Assembly: GCA_002007465.1 (NCBI GenBank)
Contig: LNAC01000038.1
Span: forward strand, 4,893,286-4,957,285
DNA: 64,000 bases
Source: Ailurus styani
Taxonomy: Eukaryota; Chordata; Mammalia; Carnivora; Ailuridae
Direction: 5' to 3'
The notes under the pieces: model-generated
Told to the model about the DNA's origin: nothing
Database searches by the model: none
Seen by the model: only the letters and a program-made list of their open reading frames with translations
Part shown: piece by piece, positions 34,089 through 46,154 of the stretch
Position numbering within the stretch: position 1 is the first letter of the stretch
Layout: each line of letters starts with the position of its first letter
Position numbers and translations under genes: made by a program

Positions 34089-34206
34089 GGAAGGAAGGAA
34101 GGAAGGAAGGAAGGAAGGAAGGAAGGAAGGAAAAAGAAAGAAAGAAAGAAAGAAAGAAAGGTAGAAAGGAAGGAAGAAAGAAAAGAAAAGGAAAAAGAAA
34201 GAAAAG
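34054..34206 (+). repeat. GAAA/GGAA purine microsatellite
   Basis: Compound array: GAAA units (34054-34088), GGAA units (34089-34131), GAAA units again (34134-34160) and mixed GAAA/GGAAA. All purine on the plus strand over about 150 bp. ORFs called on both strands (lysine/glutamate-rich plus, serine/phenylalanine-rich minus) are translations of the repeat. Confidence 0.97.
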
Positions 34207-34324
34207 GTTTTAGGAGGTTTATTAAAAATAAAATAGCATAATGTAATAAAAGAAAAATTATGCATTATTATACAAAATAATATTTTTTTCAAAAATTTTT
34301 TCTTCTCCCCATATTCTTTAAAAA

Positions 34325-34615
34325 ATTATACTGTCTTAACTCAGACTACCATAACAAATACCACAGACTAGATGGCTTAAACAACACACATTTATTTCTT
34401 TGCAGTTCTGAAGGCTGAAAGCCCAAGACCAAGGTGTCAGTATGGTAAGATTCTGGTGTGATCTCTCTTCTTGGCTTGCAGATGGTTAACATTTTATTAT
34501 GGGCTCACATGGCTAAAAAAATAGAAAGGAAATCCCCTGGTGCCTCTTCTTATAAGAGTGCTAACGATGGATGGCTTGTTCATCTTATTGGATTAAACAA
34601 AAATCTGAATTTGGG
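34325..34615 (-). mobile_element. ancient LTR-type repeat, minus strand (MaLR/MLT1-like?)
   Basis: CTGTCTTAACTCAGACTACC start, ACCACAGACTAGATGGCTTA near 34361, AGCCCAAGACCAAGGTGTCA near 34421 and CTTCTTATAAGAGTGCTAA near 34546. Same family as 24020-24395; truncated on the right. Confidence 0.55.
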
Positions 34616-34619
34616 GTCT

Positions 34620-35420
34620 AGATAAATAAGAGGAGCAAGTAGATGTGAGAATGGAATTCTTGAATTTGTATTTGTGGAGGATTATCAGTTATTGGTAATG
34701 GTAAGGTTCAGGTATGGCCATGCTTAGTGTGGATGGCAGAGAAGTTTATGTTGTGATTCATTGTTGTAGAGAATATTAAGTAAAGGGTGTTAGAAATATC
34801 ATCTATGGGGATATTAAAATCCTCACAGTTCAGAGCAAAAGAAATATTGGAAAGAATGTCAGCAAACTATTGGGCAAAATCTTTAAGAAATAAGGGAAAG
34901 CACAGATGCTCCAATAAGATCAGAGAGCGAATGGAATAATCAGACAGTGTTAGCTGCTAATATGGCTTTCATATGTTGTTTCATCAATGCTTTGTTTTAT
35001 GCTAGGCACTATCTAACAGCAACTGTCCAGAGAAGTGCACTGAATAACGTAAAGCACCTAGGGACACTTTCTTTCACTTATTTCACATACTTTCAGGGAA
35101 AAGAAGCTAGTTACGATGGAGAGAAGTTTTAAGGGAAATGTCAGTCCTAAAAATTCAACATTTTAAACAATGGCCTGGATTAGAAAGAATGGGCCTCAAG
35201 TTACTGAATGTTCAAGCAAAGTCTGCATGACCATCTGTCAAGGATTCTGTAGAGATTACTTATTTTCATGGGAAGACTTTTTACTACTTCAGCATTCCAC
35301 TCTTGTAATGGAAACAGTAGAAAAATACCACAAGTTGATCAAATAACTTTATCTCTCCCCGCCCTCTCCCTCCCTCCTTCCCTCTCCCTTCTTGCCTCCT
35401 TTTCTTCTTCCTTCTTTTCA
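34620..35420. other. no gene seen; unassigned
   Basis: No repeat recognised except a pyrimidine-rich patch (35355-35420). Two small plus-strand ORFs (34947-35132, 35268-35456) without motifs. Confidence 0.4.
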
Positions 35421-35424
35421 TCAA

Positions 35425-35678
35425 GCACCAGACACTGTGGTAAGTGCAGTAGATAAAGAGTTAAAAATATATTCAGTGAATTTAGATACTATAATTCTAG
35501 TGTAGGGACAGGAAATCAAAACATGGGTATGCATATCTTCAAAGACACTTGTGTTTATGGGAGTCAAGGATGGCTTCACAGAGGAGAAAATGCTCAAGCT
35601 TCCTTTGCAGGATGAGGTGGACTTGGATAGTTTGAGAAAAGAGGAAGCAAATTTTAGAAGCTAAAAAAAGCATTTGCA
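35425..35678 (-). mobile_element. L2, minus strand, part 1
   Basis: AGCACCAGACACTGTGGTAA (near 35424) and GGATGGCTTCACAGAGGAG (near 35568) are complement L2 wording. It continues after the SINE at about 35869. Confidence 0.6.
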
Positions 35679-35868
35679 GGGGACGCCTGGGTGGTGAAGT
35701 GGTGAGGTTGGTTAAGTGACCCACTCTTGGGTTCAGCTCAGGTAATGATCTCAGGGTATCTCAAGCATCACTTCCAGCTCTGAGCTCAGTGTAGAGTATG
35801 CTTGAGATTCTCTCTGCAGTCTCCCTCTGCCCCTTGCCAGCCCCCCCCAATAAATAAATATATCTTTT
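35679..35868 (+). mobile_element. Can-SINE, old, plus strand
   Basis: Head GGACGCCTGGGTGG with an unusual insertion (TGAAGTGGTGAGG) near 35695, AAGTGACCCACTCTTGG and AATAAATAAATATATC tail. Target-site duplications AAAAAAAGCATTTGCA (35663-35678) and AAAAAAAGGCATTTGCA (35869-35885), one base different. Confidence 0.9.
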
Positions 35869-36060
35869 AAAAAAAGGCATTTGCATAGATGTGGAGGCAC
35901 ATAACTGTAGACACTAGGAAAAGGCCATGCTAACTTTGGTAGAAGATGATTGGGATTAGAGGAATGGAGCTGCTGGAAATGAGTGGAAGATGAGGTCGGG
36001 TCTGTGGGCAGGAGCTTGGTAATGAAGATCCTTACACGTAAGATCTGCAACGAGCGAGTT
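35869..36060 (-). mobile_element. L2, minus strand, part 2
   Basis: AGATGTGGAGGCACATAACT near 35887 and GAAGATGAGGTCGGGTCTG near 35986 follow on from 35425-35678. Confidence 0.55.
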
Positions 36061-36179
36061 TATGATTTATTGGCTGGTTTCTTGCTTGCTTATTTGTCCT
36101 AAAATATAAATTTAGTTATGCCACCTCTTTAGTGTAACAGTCAAGTCCACCATCGTTTTATCTCAATAATTCCCCTAAA

Positions 36180-36625
36180 TTCCATCTATACCTACTCTCC
36201 CTCACCCTTTTCAATGAAGGTGAAACATTTGTACTCCACCCCCCATCAGGTTCTTCTAAAACTGTATGTTCTCTTTTGCCTCAGAGTCTGGTTAAAGCTG
36301 TTCCCTCTATTTGGGACAATCATTTCACCCAGTATTCTCTATGTCCCAATGCCCCCATTTTCTTCACCTTCAATTTGGAAATTCACATGGAACTTTCAAG
36401 TTACAGTTGATCAAAAGGCCTTTGGCTGACTCTGAAGCATTGGTAATCCTTTATTTACAGGCTTCCATAGGAACTCTGCTTTCATTTTTATGGTACATAT
36501 GTCATTGCTAGCTGAATTTAAGTCTTTCATCTTCAACTATAAGCTCCATTAGACCAGGACCTCTGTATTCTCTTTACTGCGGGCTCAGTCAAAGGAGTGG
36601 ATATATGATTGAATAGATAGCTAAG
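36180..36625 (+). mobile_element. L2 3' region, plus strand
   Basis: GCCTCAGAGTCTGGTTAAAG near 36279, GCTGTTCCCTCTATTTGGGA near 36297 and AAGCTCCATTAGACCAGGAC near 36541 follow the order of the L2 3' end. Two overlapping 66-71 codon ORFs here are chance reading of L2. Confidence 0.6.
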
Positions 36626-36639
36626 TAGAATCAAATACA

Positions 36640-37010
36640 AATTAAGGGTGATTTAAGTTCAGTAGATCAAACAAGGTGTAACTTGATCCAAAATGTGGTT
36701 TAGAAAATTCTCTTTGTTGAGCATGAGGCAGAAACATGGAAAGAGATAAGATTAGAGTAAAACTATCATGATATGAGTTAGGAGGACACTTTAATAGCTT
36801 AGGAAAGAGGGCATTATGGAGGAAGAGCAGACAGCATCAAGTGAAAAGAAAGATTATAGAGATATTTAGAATAGTATTCAATAATTAATTGACTATATAG
36901 GTGGAGAGAGAAGGGTGGTGGTGGTGATGATGATGAGAAGAACATTATTCTGGCTGTTTAAGTAGATGATGGTGTCTCTTATCAGAACAAATATTGAAAT
37001 AAGATGTAAG
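36640..37010 (-). mobile_element. L2, minus strand
   Basis: AACTTGATCCAAAATGTGGTT (near 36680), TCTCTTTGTTGAGCATGAGG and GGACACTTTAATAGCTTAGG (near 36783) read as complement L2 ORF-proximal wording. Diverged. Confidence 0.5.
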
Positions 37011-37013
37011 CCT

Positions 37014-37075
37014 GATGATTCACAGACCTGTACCCCTTGGGCAAATAATAAAAATAAAATTAAAAAAAAAAAAAG
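37014..37075 (+). mobile_element. possible very short carnivore L1 3' end with poly(A)
   Basis: GATGATTCACAGACCTGTAC followed by CCCTTGGGCAAATAATA and an A-run of about 13 (37058-37073). I associate this wording with the 3' terminus of carnivore retroelements. It lies inside L2-like sequence. Only about 60 bp; tentative. Confidence 0.45.
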
Positions 37076-37189
37076 AATAGTTGGTCTTGGGATGAGGAAA
37101 TAGGTCCAGTTTTAAACAAACTCAAGCTATTCACGTAGAAAGAAAATTGGCTTTACAATATATGTATTACTCTCTACATAGGTTTGGAC

Positions 37190-37725
37190 AGGAAATCTAA
37201 ATTATGAAATCAGTGTAGAGAAGGTAATTTTTAAGTAATGAAAATGAATAGGTTTTCAGGAGCTGTAAGTGTAAAATGAGAAGGCAATACTGTAGGATAT
37301 TACCTTAGGGAGACTCAAACTAAAAAGATTGGGAAAAAAAGAAAGAAGCTAAGATAGAAAAGTTATGGGATGATGAGGAGAGACTTTCTACATGGAATCC
37401 ATGGGAAAATAAAATTTCCTGGAACAAGTGATCAAAAAATATCAGACATGGCAGGGAGGTCAAATAAGAAGAGACTGGAAAGTGTTCATTAGATTTCATC
37501 ATGGGTTATTGTTGCCTATTGTCAGAGAGGTTTCAGTCAAATGATTCTCAGCCACAAAGGCTGAGAAGTGATTGTGAGGAAAGTTAATAAGGGGATTGAT
37601 TCCTACACAGAGAAATGAGAGCTGGGAAAGAGAAGGAGAGCACCACAAGGCATTAAAGCCTGTGGAAGAGTATTAGCCTTGATTGCAGTGATATTTCAGA
37701 GTAAGAACACTTGTTTTGCATAAGA
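37190..37725 (-). mobile_element. L2, minus strand, continuation
   Basis: GGCAGGGAGGTCAAATAAGA near 37450, GAAAGTGTTCATTAGATTTC near 37479 and AGAGAGGTTTCAGTCAAATG near 37524 match complement L2 wording in the same orientation as 36640-37010. Confidence 0.55.
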
Positions 37726-37729
37726 AACA

Positions 37730-39165
37730 ACTTCCCCCAATTCTATGACCTATACGAAACAAAGTGCCCACTCAAAAATTATTAATGCTTACCCTGCTAA
37801 ATTGTGTAGCATCCATATTTTTGTCTCGGTATGAAGGTACTAGTATTTGTTCCCTAATATTTTAATCTGAAGGTTAAGGTGATAAAAATGGTTTGATAGG
37901 TACTTAAAAGTATTTTGTGACACTGAATGGGTGTTTAAATCTAAGACATCTCTATTACTCTTTCAGCAGCCACTGGTTGGGATGCTGAATAGATAACACG
38001 TCTATGGGAACTTACTTTTAAATGTCTGCATACCCATTAGGAGACAGGATTTTTGTCCTCGTACCTCAGTAGATAATTTATCATTGACAGTCACTTCTGT
38101 TAAGACTGCAGTCTAAATTTTAAACACTCCTTTCCTCACCTTCAACTAGTTACAATGTCACTTTGTGTATTGTCATAAATATTTCATGTTGGAAATTTGT
38201 CAAGAGAGGAAAAGAAAGCAATATGCACATGGTTATTCCCTGAGGTGTATTCCCTAATAGCTAAACTGTCTTCAACAAAAAAATTAAGTAAATTATAGTG
38301 CATTAACATAGTAGAATATTAGTTACTTTCAAATAATCATACAAATTTTTGTGTCATATAAACAAGAAATGAAGTCCCACTAAAAGGCAGATACGGAATG
38401 ATTCGGTCATTACTATTTCAACCATAAAATATGAGTATCCCTATTGACAATATTTGGAAGATAACAGGCAAACATGAAAATAGTTGAGATATGTTTTTGA
38501 TTTATAAGGTATTTAATTTTTCCAGAATTCACTTTGTTTTTCAATAAGAAGAGGATATATCATAGGCTCCTTAGTGGCTGTTGTTCCAATTTATTCCACT
38601 GTATATAAAAAAGCTAGTAAAAAATTTTCAGTAATTAAATCTATACCATGTATTTCAGAGAGGTTTCTTGGCTTTTTATAAGTAATTTTTAGGTAACATT
38701 GTAATATTATTTTCTTCATTGTATATTCATCAATAAGTAAATTTTTATTTATGTAAATGGGCCATAAAATCCACTCCCTCCAGGATTCCACATGTGATCT
38801 CATGATTCTTTATTTACCAGAGGAAATTCAAAGATATTTTGGTTTTCCTGGAGACTGGAAATCTTTCCTGAATTCTGGTTTTGGGTGAAGCAATTGTTGG
38901 GCACAAAGTTTCAATTTCCCAGATAGTTATTAGACTTGAGTTGCCCTGAGATAGAATCCCTATGTTGCTCTATATTATTCTATATTATTTGGAACTAATT
39001 GTATTTTCACCCCAACAAGGGGTTCAAAAACAGGCAATTAAAAACAAAATGCAATTGCTTCCTTTGATCTAACTAAAACTAAAAGTCATGAATTTCTTGT
39101 TGTTGCTTGCTTTCAGAAATTTATCGTTTAGTTAATAAGCCTTTGATTGGGCATCAGGGTAACTC
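37730..39165. other. no gene seen; partly L1-like
   Basis: The section 38190-38480 resembles a decayed L1 3' region (AGTAGAATATTAGTTACTTT near 38309) but is too diverged to call. Remainder unassigned. One minus-strand ORF (38591-38803) without motif. Confidence 0.4.
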
Positions 39166-39169
39166 CTGT

Positions 39170-39965
<796 letters not shown>

Positions 39966-40590
39966 CCTTATGAAAAAATGGTCCTTGGTGACTTTGCTTG
40001 GCAGAGCTCTATACCACTGTGACACGGATAGGGACTTCCTTCACTATTGCCTTTCTCTGCAGTCCTTGATCTCATATCCATTACATTGAGGAATACATCC
40101 CAGGAGGGCTGATGAATGTTTTTTCAATTTGCTAAAAGACACCTACCCTAACCCCAGTCACAGAGACTAATGTTTGGATAGATAGATGGGGTAACTTTTT
40201 TTTTTTTTCTTACTAACAGAGCCAAAAGAAATGGCAATATCAATGAGACAGGCTGGTCATACTTAAAGGAAGCCCAGTGGTTTATCAGCATCAACTTCTT
40301 TCTTGGCATCTCTCACTAAGCCATAATATAATTTACTTAAGGATTAATATGATGTCAAATTTATGATTCTCTTCTAGAAGGTAAATTTATGTGAAGTCAC
40401 AGGATCATATACTTTTAAAATTGAAAGAAACTATGATGTCACTTAGCTCAATCCTCTCATTTTACAACAATCCATATCATTTTCAAACATTTAAAAATAT
40501 GAAGCATGATAGTTTTGACTCTCAGTTCAATTATTTCCCTTCTTCCTTACATGCTGTTCAATTTTCATAATGTTCCCCACTGTCATTCTG
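39966..40590. other. no gene seen; possible old SINE-like patch
   Basis: GTCACTTAGCTCAATCCTCT (near 40438) followed by CATTTTACAACAATCC resembles an ancient MIR-like core, weakly. A T-run of 13 lies at 40198-40210. Nothing else recognised. Confidence 0.35.
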
Positions 40591-40606
40591 CAATATAAAT
40601 ATGTTT

Positions 40607-40805
40607 TTTAAAAGATTTATTTATTTATTTGACACACAGAGAGAGAGATCAGATCACAAGTAGGCAGAGAGGCAGGCAGAGAGAGAGGAGGAAGCAGGCT
40701 CCCCGCTGAGCAGGGAGCCCGATGCGGAACTCGATCCCAGGACCCTGAGATCATGAGCTGAGCCGAAGGCAGAGGCTTTAACCCACTGAGCCACCCAGGT
40801 GCTCT
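40607..40805 (-). mobile_element. Can-SINE, young, minus strand
   Basis: AAAGATTTATTTATTTATTTG, CAAGTAGGCAGAGAGGCAGG, CGATGCGGAACTCGATCCC and CCACCCAGGTGCTC. Flank duplications ATAAATATGTTTTT and GTAAATATATTTTT. Confidence 0.94.
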
Positions 40806-40821
40806 GTAAATATATTTTTAT

Positions 40822-42285
40822 AGGTAGACTCTTATGGCTACATTTAAAAGAAAGCCCAGATACATATGATTCAAGTGTGTATATATTATGTTGTAGCTAT
40901 CACAGCTTTCTATAGAGTGTTTTAAAGACTCCTTCTTATTTCATAATTAGCTCATACGGTAGCAAAAGATGGATGGTTTGATTTTCTAAGTGGGTATAAA
41001 ACTTTAAACATATATAGTGGTTCTGAGGAAATGAAGTGCCCTTTTCCCCCTTCAGAATTGTTTTTCATAGTGATATGTGATTAGGAAGGCAAAAATCTCA
41101 CTTTTTTAAACAATGTACACACACAAGAGGTCACAGTTAAGGTTACCTTGGGAGTTCTAATTCTGAATTTCCTGAATTTTGTGGGTTTAAATCATAACTT
41201 TAATGTTCCATTAATGCAGGGCATTTTTTTACACTGAATTGTTTTATGTCTTTTATTCTGCACTAATGGACATTGTGTTGATTTCTATGAATACCAAGGA
41301 GAGCTCAATATTCTGGTAAAACTCTTTTTAGTTAATGTTTTATTTTTTAAAACCTTTTATTTGAGTTTGACTAAAACAATTTAAAAGCTTTTCTGTCAAT
41401 AACCATTTTTTAAATTTTATAGAAAAAGATCAAGCAATATTGTTTTGTGCATTTAAAATTAAAATATGCCTTCTGAAATGTTTGAAAATTTTATGACTTA
41501 TTTGATTTTGGAGCTTTAAAATACTATTAAATCATTAGGCCACTATCTTTGTCATTCAAATTCAAAAACATCAGACTATCCATCATTAAAAAAAAAAAAC
41601 TCAAACCAAAAAACAAATAACAAAAGCTTTAATTCAACGTGAACATAAATCACTCATAATCAAAGTGTAGCTCTTTCACTCTGGAATAATTTGTAAATTT
41701 CTTGCTAAGAGTTATAATGTTTTAATTTTTTATATAATCAATCAGAGTTCTGAGTTAGTTGTTTAATATTTATTGAATTAAACAGAGCCTTTGAGTTTTT
41801 AAACTTATTGTATTTGTCTTTATTCTCTCCCCCAAAATACACCTCTTCTTTTTAAGTCAGGGTGGTACACGCCAGTTCCAATGAACTTAGCGGTAGTTCT
41901 AGAAATGAACATTACACTGCAGCTAATTAAAAGGGAAGAAAGATGTGGCTTGGTAATTATCAATAAACCTATTATTTGAAGACAGACTCTAAGCTTAGTG
42001 AAAGTGAGGACTGTGTTTGTTTACCACTTTGAGCCACTAGCTATAGGGTAATGCTATTTGAAATTGAGATCTTAAATGGTGTCTTTACTATTTTAGCATT
42101 ATGTTGACATCTTCATAATATGACAAGTCTAAGATATTTCCTATATGTATTTTACATATAACATATTTTTGCTTAGAATGCAAATGTTTTCTGGATGTAT
42201 TAAGCAAATGCATTTTTGAAGCAATAGGATTGTACTCTGATCCACATTTTTATTCCTATTTATTCAACAGAAACATTTATTAATA
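40822..42285. other. repeat-poor AT-rich stretch of about 1.5 kb
   Basis: No gene and no recognised transposon; no ORF of 60 codons. Homopolymer A at 41588-41599. The part 41300-41560 is especially AT-rich with ATTTAAAATTAAAATATG-like words. Confidence 0.45.
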
Positions 42286-42289
42286 TTTA

Positions 42290-42725
42290 TCAAAATTCAT
42301 GCACAAAAATGTCCATAGCCTTACTTAAGATATATGTAAAATTGAGTAGGTTCATGCAATGGAATATTATACAATAATGCTAATGAACATACTATAATTA
42401 TACATTAGAAAAGAGACAGACCTCACAAATATAACATTGCACTAAAGAAGGTGGACACAATTTTATACCATATGATTCCATTTATATAAGTTTCACAAAC
42501 AGAGAAAAATAGTTTGTGATTTTGGCATTAGGCCACTGGTTACTTTGGGGGAGGCAGTGACTAGAAAGGGCAGTTTCTGGAGGTAATGTTGGCTGGCAAT
42601 TTTGTTTCTTGAGCACAAGAAACACAAATGTGGTTACACAAAAGTGATTAGTTTGTAAAATCATTGAACTATATGTTTATTTGTTTTGAACTTTGTTATA
42701 AAATCACTAAAATTTCAGTTAACAA
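42290..42725 (+). mobile_element. old L1 3' end (L1ME-like)
   Basis: CAATGGAATATTATACAATA (near 42358), ACCATATGATTCCATTTATA near 42467, CCACTGGTTACTTTGGGGGA near 42533, and tail words near 42660-42720. Decayed 3' region with no coding frame. Confidence 0.6.
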
Positions 42726-42729
42726 CAAC

Positions 42730-43680
42730 AATAAAAAAGCTAAAATGAAAGTAAAATGTATTTTGGAGTCACGTCGATTTAGATCCAAATGTATCTTTAG
42801 TTTTACTTTAAGTTGCTTTCAGGTTTCAGGTGGGGAAATGATATCAGACCACCTATGCTATAAAATTGCTTTAAATGTTAATGCCAATGGTTAAACTACT
42901 AATGTCATAAATAAATATTTAGGTAAAACCTATTAGGTTTTTATTTGTTTTTATGTAAAAGTTCAAATGCATAGAGAGCAGAGAGCTGAAAATTAAATCT
43001 ATGACTGATTCTACAGCCCACAGTGTCTCCTTAGCTAATATTGTCTCTCTCCTACTGTGATTTTTCTCTTAAGGAAGAATTGCACGTTACAGTAATTAAG
43101 AAAAAAACATTGCAGAATGGTATATTTAAAAGCATGAAGAGAAAAAATTTCCACCATTATCAATCACTTTTCACCTAATCCTTTTTTTTTAAATCTAGGA
43201 TGAAGGAAAAACACATTTCAAATTTTAATTTGTTTGAACTCTCAATGGCCTCAAAACAACTAGTCGTGACAGTACCAGATGTTCTCAACAGTGATTTTGA
43301 TTTACCAGTTGGTATTTTCTTTCATAAGAGTTCAGAATCTGATGACTTGCAACTTAACAAAAGAGAGAGAGAGAGAGAGAATTGTTGACATAGATCCCTT
43401 TATAACCTTGTCATTCTGTCACTGCACTCCCAGGTAACACTGAGTTCTCTCACATAACAGCCTGTTTATTTCACGGCCTTCTGACAAAATAGAAAGATGT
43501 TGACATTTTTTTTTCAGGGTACTCTTTCTCATCTGTGCAAAATGTCATGATATCTTGACTCACCAGGTCTCTTGCAGGTGGTTTCTGAATGATTCTAATT
43601 TCTCCTCTGCCAACCAATTCATCAAAATTGAATAAAAGTGGGGTCCATTTAAGCTAGAGTACAGAATATTTGCCTGTCCT
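42730..43680. other. no gene seen; one ORF behind an acceptor-like site
   Basis: A 62-codon plus-strand ORF (43200-43388) begins right after a pyrimidine run and CTAG (43180-43198), which looks like a 3' splice site, and ends in a GA microsatellite. I do not recognise the protein. An overlapping ORF lies at 42664-42894. Otherwise unassigned. Confidence 0.35.
43362..43382 (+). repeat. GA dinucleotide microsatellite
   Basis: About 10 GA units; all purine on the plus strand. Confidence 0.9.
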
Positions 43681-43701
43681 CATTTTAAGAAAGTATAAGT
43701 A

Positions 43702-43891
43702 GGGTGCCTGGGTATCTCAGTGTTGGTTAAGCCTCTGCCTTCGGCTCAGGTCATGATCTCAGGGTCCTGGGATCAAGTTCCGCATCAGGCTCTCTGCTCA
43801 GCAGGGAGCCTGCTTTCCCCACTCTCTGCCTGCCTCTCTGCCTATTTGTGACCTCTCTCTGTCAAATAAATAAATAAAATCTTAAAAAAAA
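43702..43891 (+). mobile_element. Can-SINE, young-intermediate type, plus strand
   Basis: GGGTGCCTGGGTATCTCAG head, GGTTAAGCCTCTGCCTTCGG and a short A-rich tail. Target-site duplications AAGAAAGTATAAGTA (43687-43701) and AAGAAAGTGTAAGTA (43892-43906), one mismatch. Confidence 0.95.
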
Positions 43892-43906
43892 AAGAAAGTG
43901 TAAGTA

Positions 43907-44730
43907 AACTTCATTGTCGTATCTTGGATGAAAATGAAAACATACAAATTTAACTTCAGGGCAACAAAGTACGACAGGTCACAAGGACAATCTAGAACCT
44001 AGCATGAGACCAGCCTGCGAGTTCCTGGCAGGTTCTGAAGGAATTAATGCAGATGCAAACAATGACCGTGTAAAACACTGAGAGGATGAAGATTTCTCAT
44101 ACAGAATTCATTGCAGTGCCTCCTAGGGACACCAGGGTAGCTACAATGAGGTGTCAGAATTACAACCAGTGCGTGCATTTCCTACCCCAAGCAATAAATG
44201 GCTACCCTTTCATGAAGGTGAGAATTTGGCATTTAGGAGATGTATCCATGATGAGAAGAGACCTAATCCTTTATACTGATTCTACTTAGAATTTCTCATA
44301 TAGAAAAATCATGGGATTGTGGTTAAGATCAGAATTACAGAATGAGAATCAAACACAACCAGAGGTGAGTGAATAATCAACAACTGTAGGGAAAGTAGGT
44401 GCCTAGAAGAGGTTTTCATGTCATTGGAATCATGTCTGATAAACAGCAAAGGAGCATTGCAGAAATAAATTCCAACTCTGTAGTGAAGTACTGAAAGTAG
44501 GATTATTCCAAGCAACAACAAATGAAGCTAGCCTCCTGCAACAGTTAGTTGGCATGTTTGTAAACTTTTTTTTTTTCTCTTTTCTGGAAACATAGGCAAG
44601 GCTGTTACTCATGAGAGCTCAGATATTTGGAATTCTGAGCAACAGAGTCAGGGATGTGAGATTCAGTTGACAACTTGTTTAAAATATTTTTAAAACATAG
44701 CTGTGTTCATTTTTGGGATAGGTTGTTATT
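43907..44730. other. no gene seen; unassigned
   Basis: ORFs of 60-70 codons on both strands (44086-44289, 44309-44521, 44430-44612), none with a motif. T-run at 44568-44576. Confidence 0.4.
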
Positions 44731-44734
44731 CCAG

Positions 44735-45045
44735 AAAAGGCAAACCTATAGAATAAGAGAATAAATTAGTGATTTCTTGGGATTTGGTGTGGAAATAGAG
44801 AATAGAGAAGGACTACAAATGGGCACAAGGGATTTTTGTTTTGTTTTGTATTTGTTTGTTTGTTTGGAGTGAGGGAATTTTCTGAACCTGGACTGAGATG
44901 CTGGTTGCTGTACAACTCTGTAAATTGTTATTAAATTATTAAATCATACAATTAATCAGATTTTTATGGTATGTAAATTATTAAATCATTAAACCATAAA
45001 TTAAACAGAATTTTATGGTATGTAGACGGTACCTCAAAAAACCCA
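44735..45045 (+). mobile_element. old L1 3' tail with internal duplication
   Basis: AGTGATTTCTTGGGATTTGG near 44769, GATGCTGGTTGCTGTACAAC near 44898, then a tail repeated twice: TTATTAAATCAT...TTTTATGGTATGTA at 44936-44977 and again at 44978-45024. Such L1 tails normally carry this word once. Confidence 0.6.
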
Positions 45046-45064
45046 TTTAAAAAGGCTTGAGTGT

Positions 45065-45675
45065 TTAGATTTCTCTTAACAAGCTTTGCTCCTCCCTGTC
45101 TTTTCTTTGTAATGGGCTTTTTTTCATTAGCTATTCTTTCATTTTGTGTGACCTCTTATAGTTAACAAAGACCCTCAAGAAAACAAAACCAAACAAAAAA
45201 CCCCAAACCAGACCGAAAATTCATTGACATCACTAAAAATTATCATTTTTTTCTCTTCTCATGGAAAGCAGAATAAAAAGGAAAACAGATTAAATCAGTG
45301 TCTATTTGTTTTAAGCAAGATACAAAAGATCTCTGGGCTCTTATCAAAATATAAACCTGCATTCTATAATGAAAATGAGTCTGTGCAATGCCTGCAAATC
45401 TCCTTTTATAATCCTTCTTTATGTTAAAATCATCCTGGTCTATTTTTTCATACTTCAGTAAAAGAATAGGAAAAAACCACCCTTTTTGTGCCTTTTGCGT
45501 GAGAGAGAATTGGGATTAGAATGTTACCAAAGACTAACGTTTAAGGAAATAGAAAAGGAGTCAGAACAACTTTTCTTCCCCCTGACTCTTATCCTGAAAA
45601 CTTTATTTGGAAATAAGCTTCGTAATTTGCCCTTCCAAAACTCTATTGTAGCCCACGAACAGAACTTCTTTATCT
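45065..45675. other. no gene seen; unassigned
   Basis: Two plus-strand ORFs (45224-45427, 45486-45758). The second runs into a TA/CA microsatellite. No recognised domain. Confidence 0.4.
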
Positions 45676-45687
45676 TCTGTTCTAGTT

Positions 45688-45758
45688 TATTGTATATATA
45701 TATAAATATGTATATTTATATATATATAATGTACATATGTACACACACACACACATAG
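45688..45758. repeat. TA/CA compound microsatellite
   Basis: TA-rich interrupted run (45690-45727), GTACATATGTAC palindrome and a CA run of about 8 units (45741-45755). Confidence 0.93.
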
Positions 45759-45799
45759 AGTAATCTGCTGGCTCCTCATGGTCTTCTGCCTCTTCAAAA

Positions 45800-46150
45800 A
45801 GAAATGTTTCCCTTTTCTTATTGTGGTAAAAAACACGTAACATAAAATTGACCATCTTAACCATTTTTAAGCATATAGTCCAGTAAGTATTAAATACATT
45901 TACATTGTTACAAAACAGATCTCCAGAACGTTTTCATCTTGCAAATATGAAATTCAAACCTATTTTAAAAATGTTTTACCCCTTGCCCCAGCCTTTGGTA
46001 ACCACCATTTTGCCTTCTATTTCTGTGAATTCGACTCCTTAATTTACTGCATTTAAGTGGAATCATACAGTATTGGTTCTCTTGTGACGGGTTTACTCCA
46101 CTTAACATAACGTTCTCCAGGTCCTTCCTTGTTGTAGCATGTCACAGAAT
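45800..46150 (-). mobile_element. old L1 3'-UTR, minus strand
   Basis: TTATTGTGGTAAAAAACACG (near 45819), AATTGACCATCTTAACCAT near 45846, CAGATCTCCAGAACGTTTTC near 45916 and CACTTAACATAACGTTCTCC near 46099 are the complement of an old L1 3'-UTR. It ends abruptly where the next L1 starts. Confidence 0.75.
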
Positions 46151-46154
46151 TTCT

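Noticed and set aside
33995..34213. Lysine-rich plus-strand ORF
   Set aside because: Translation of the GAAA/GGAA microsatellite.
35268..35456. Serine/leucine-rich ORF
   Set aside because: Pyrimidine-rich low-complexity sequence explains the composition.
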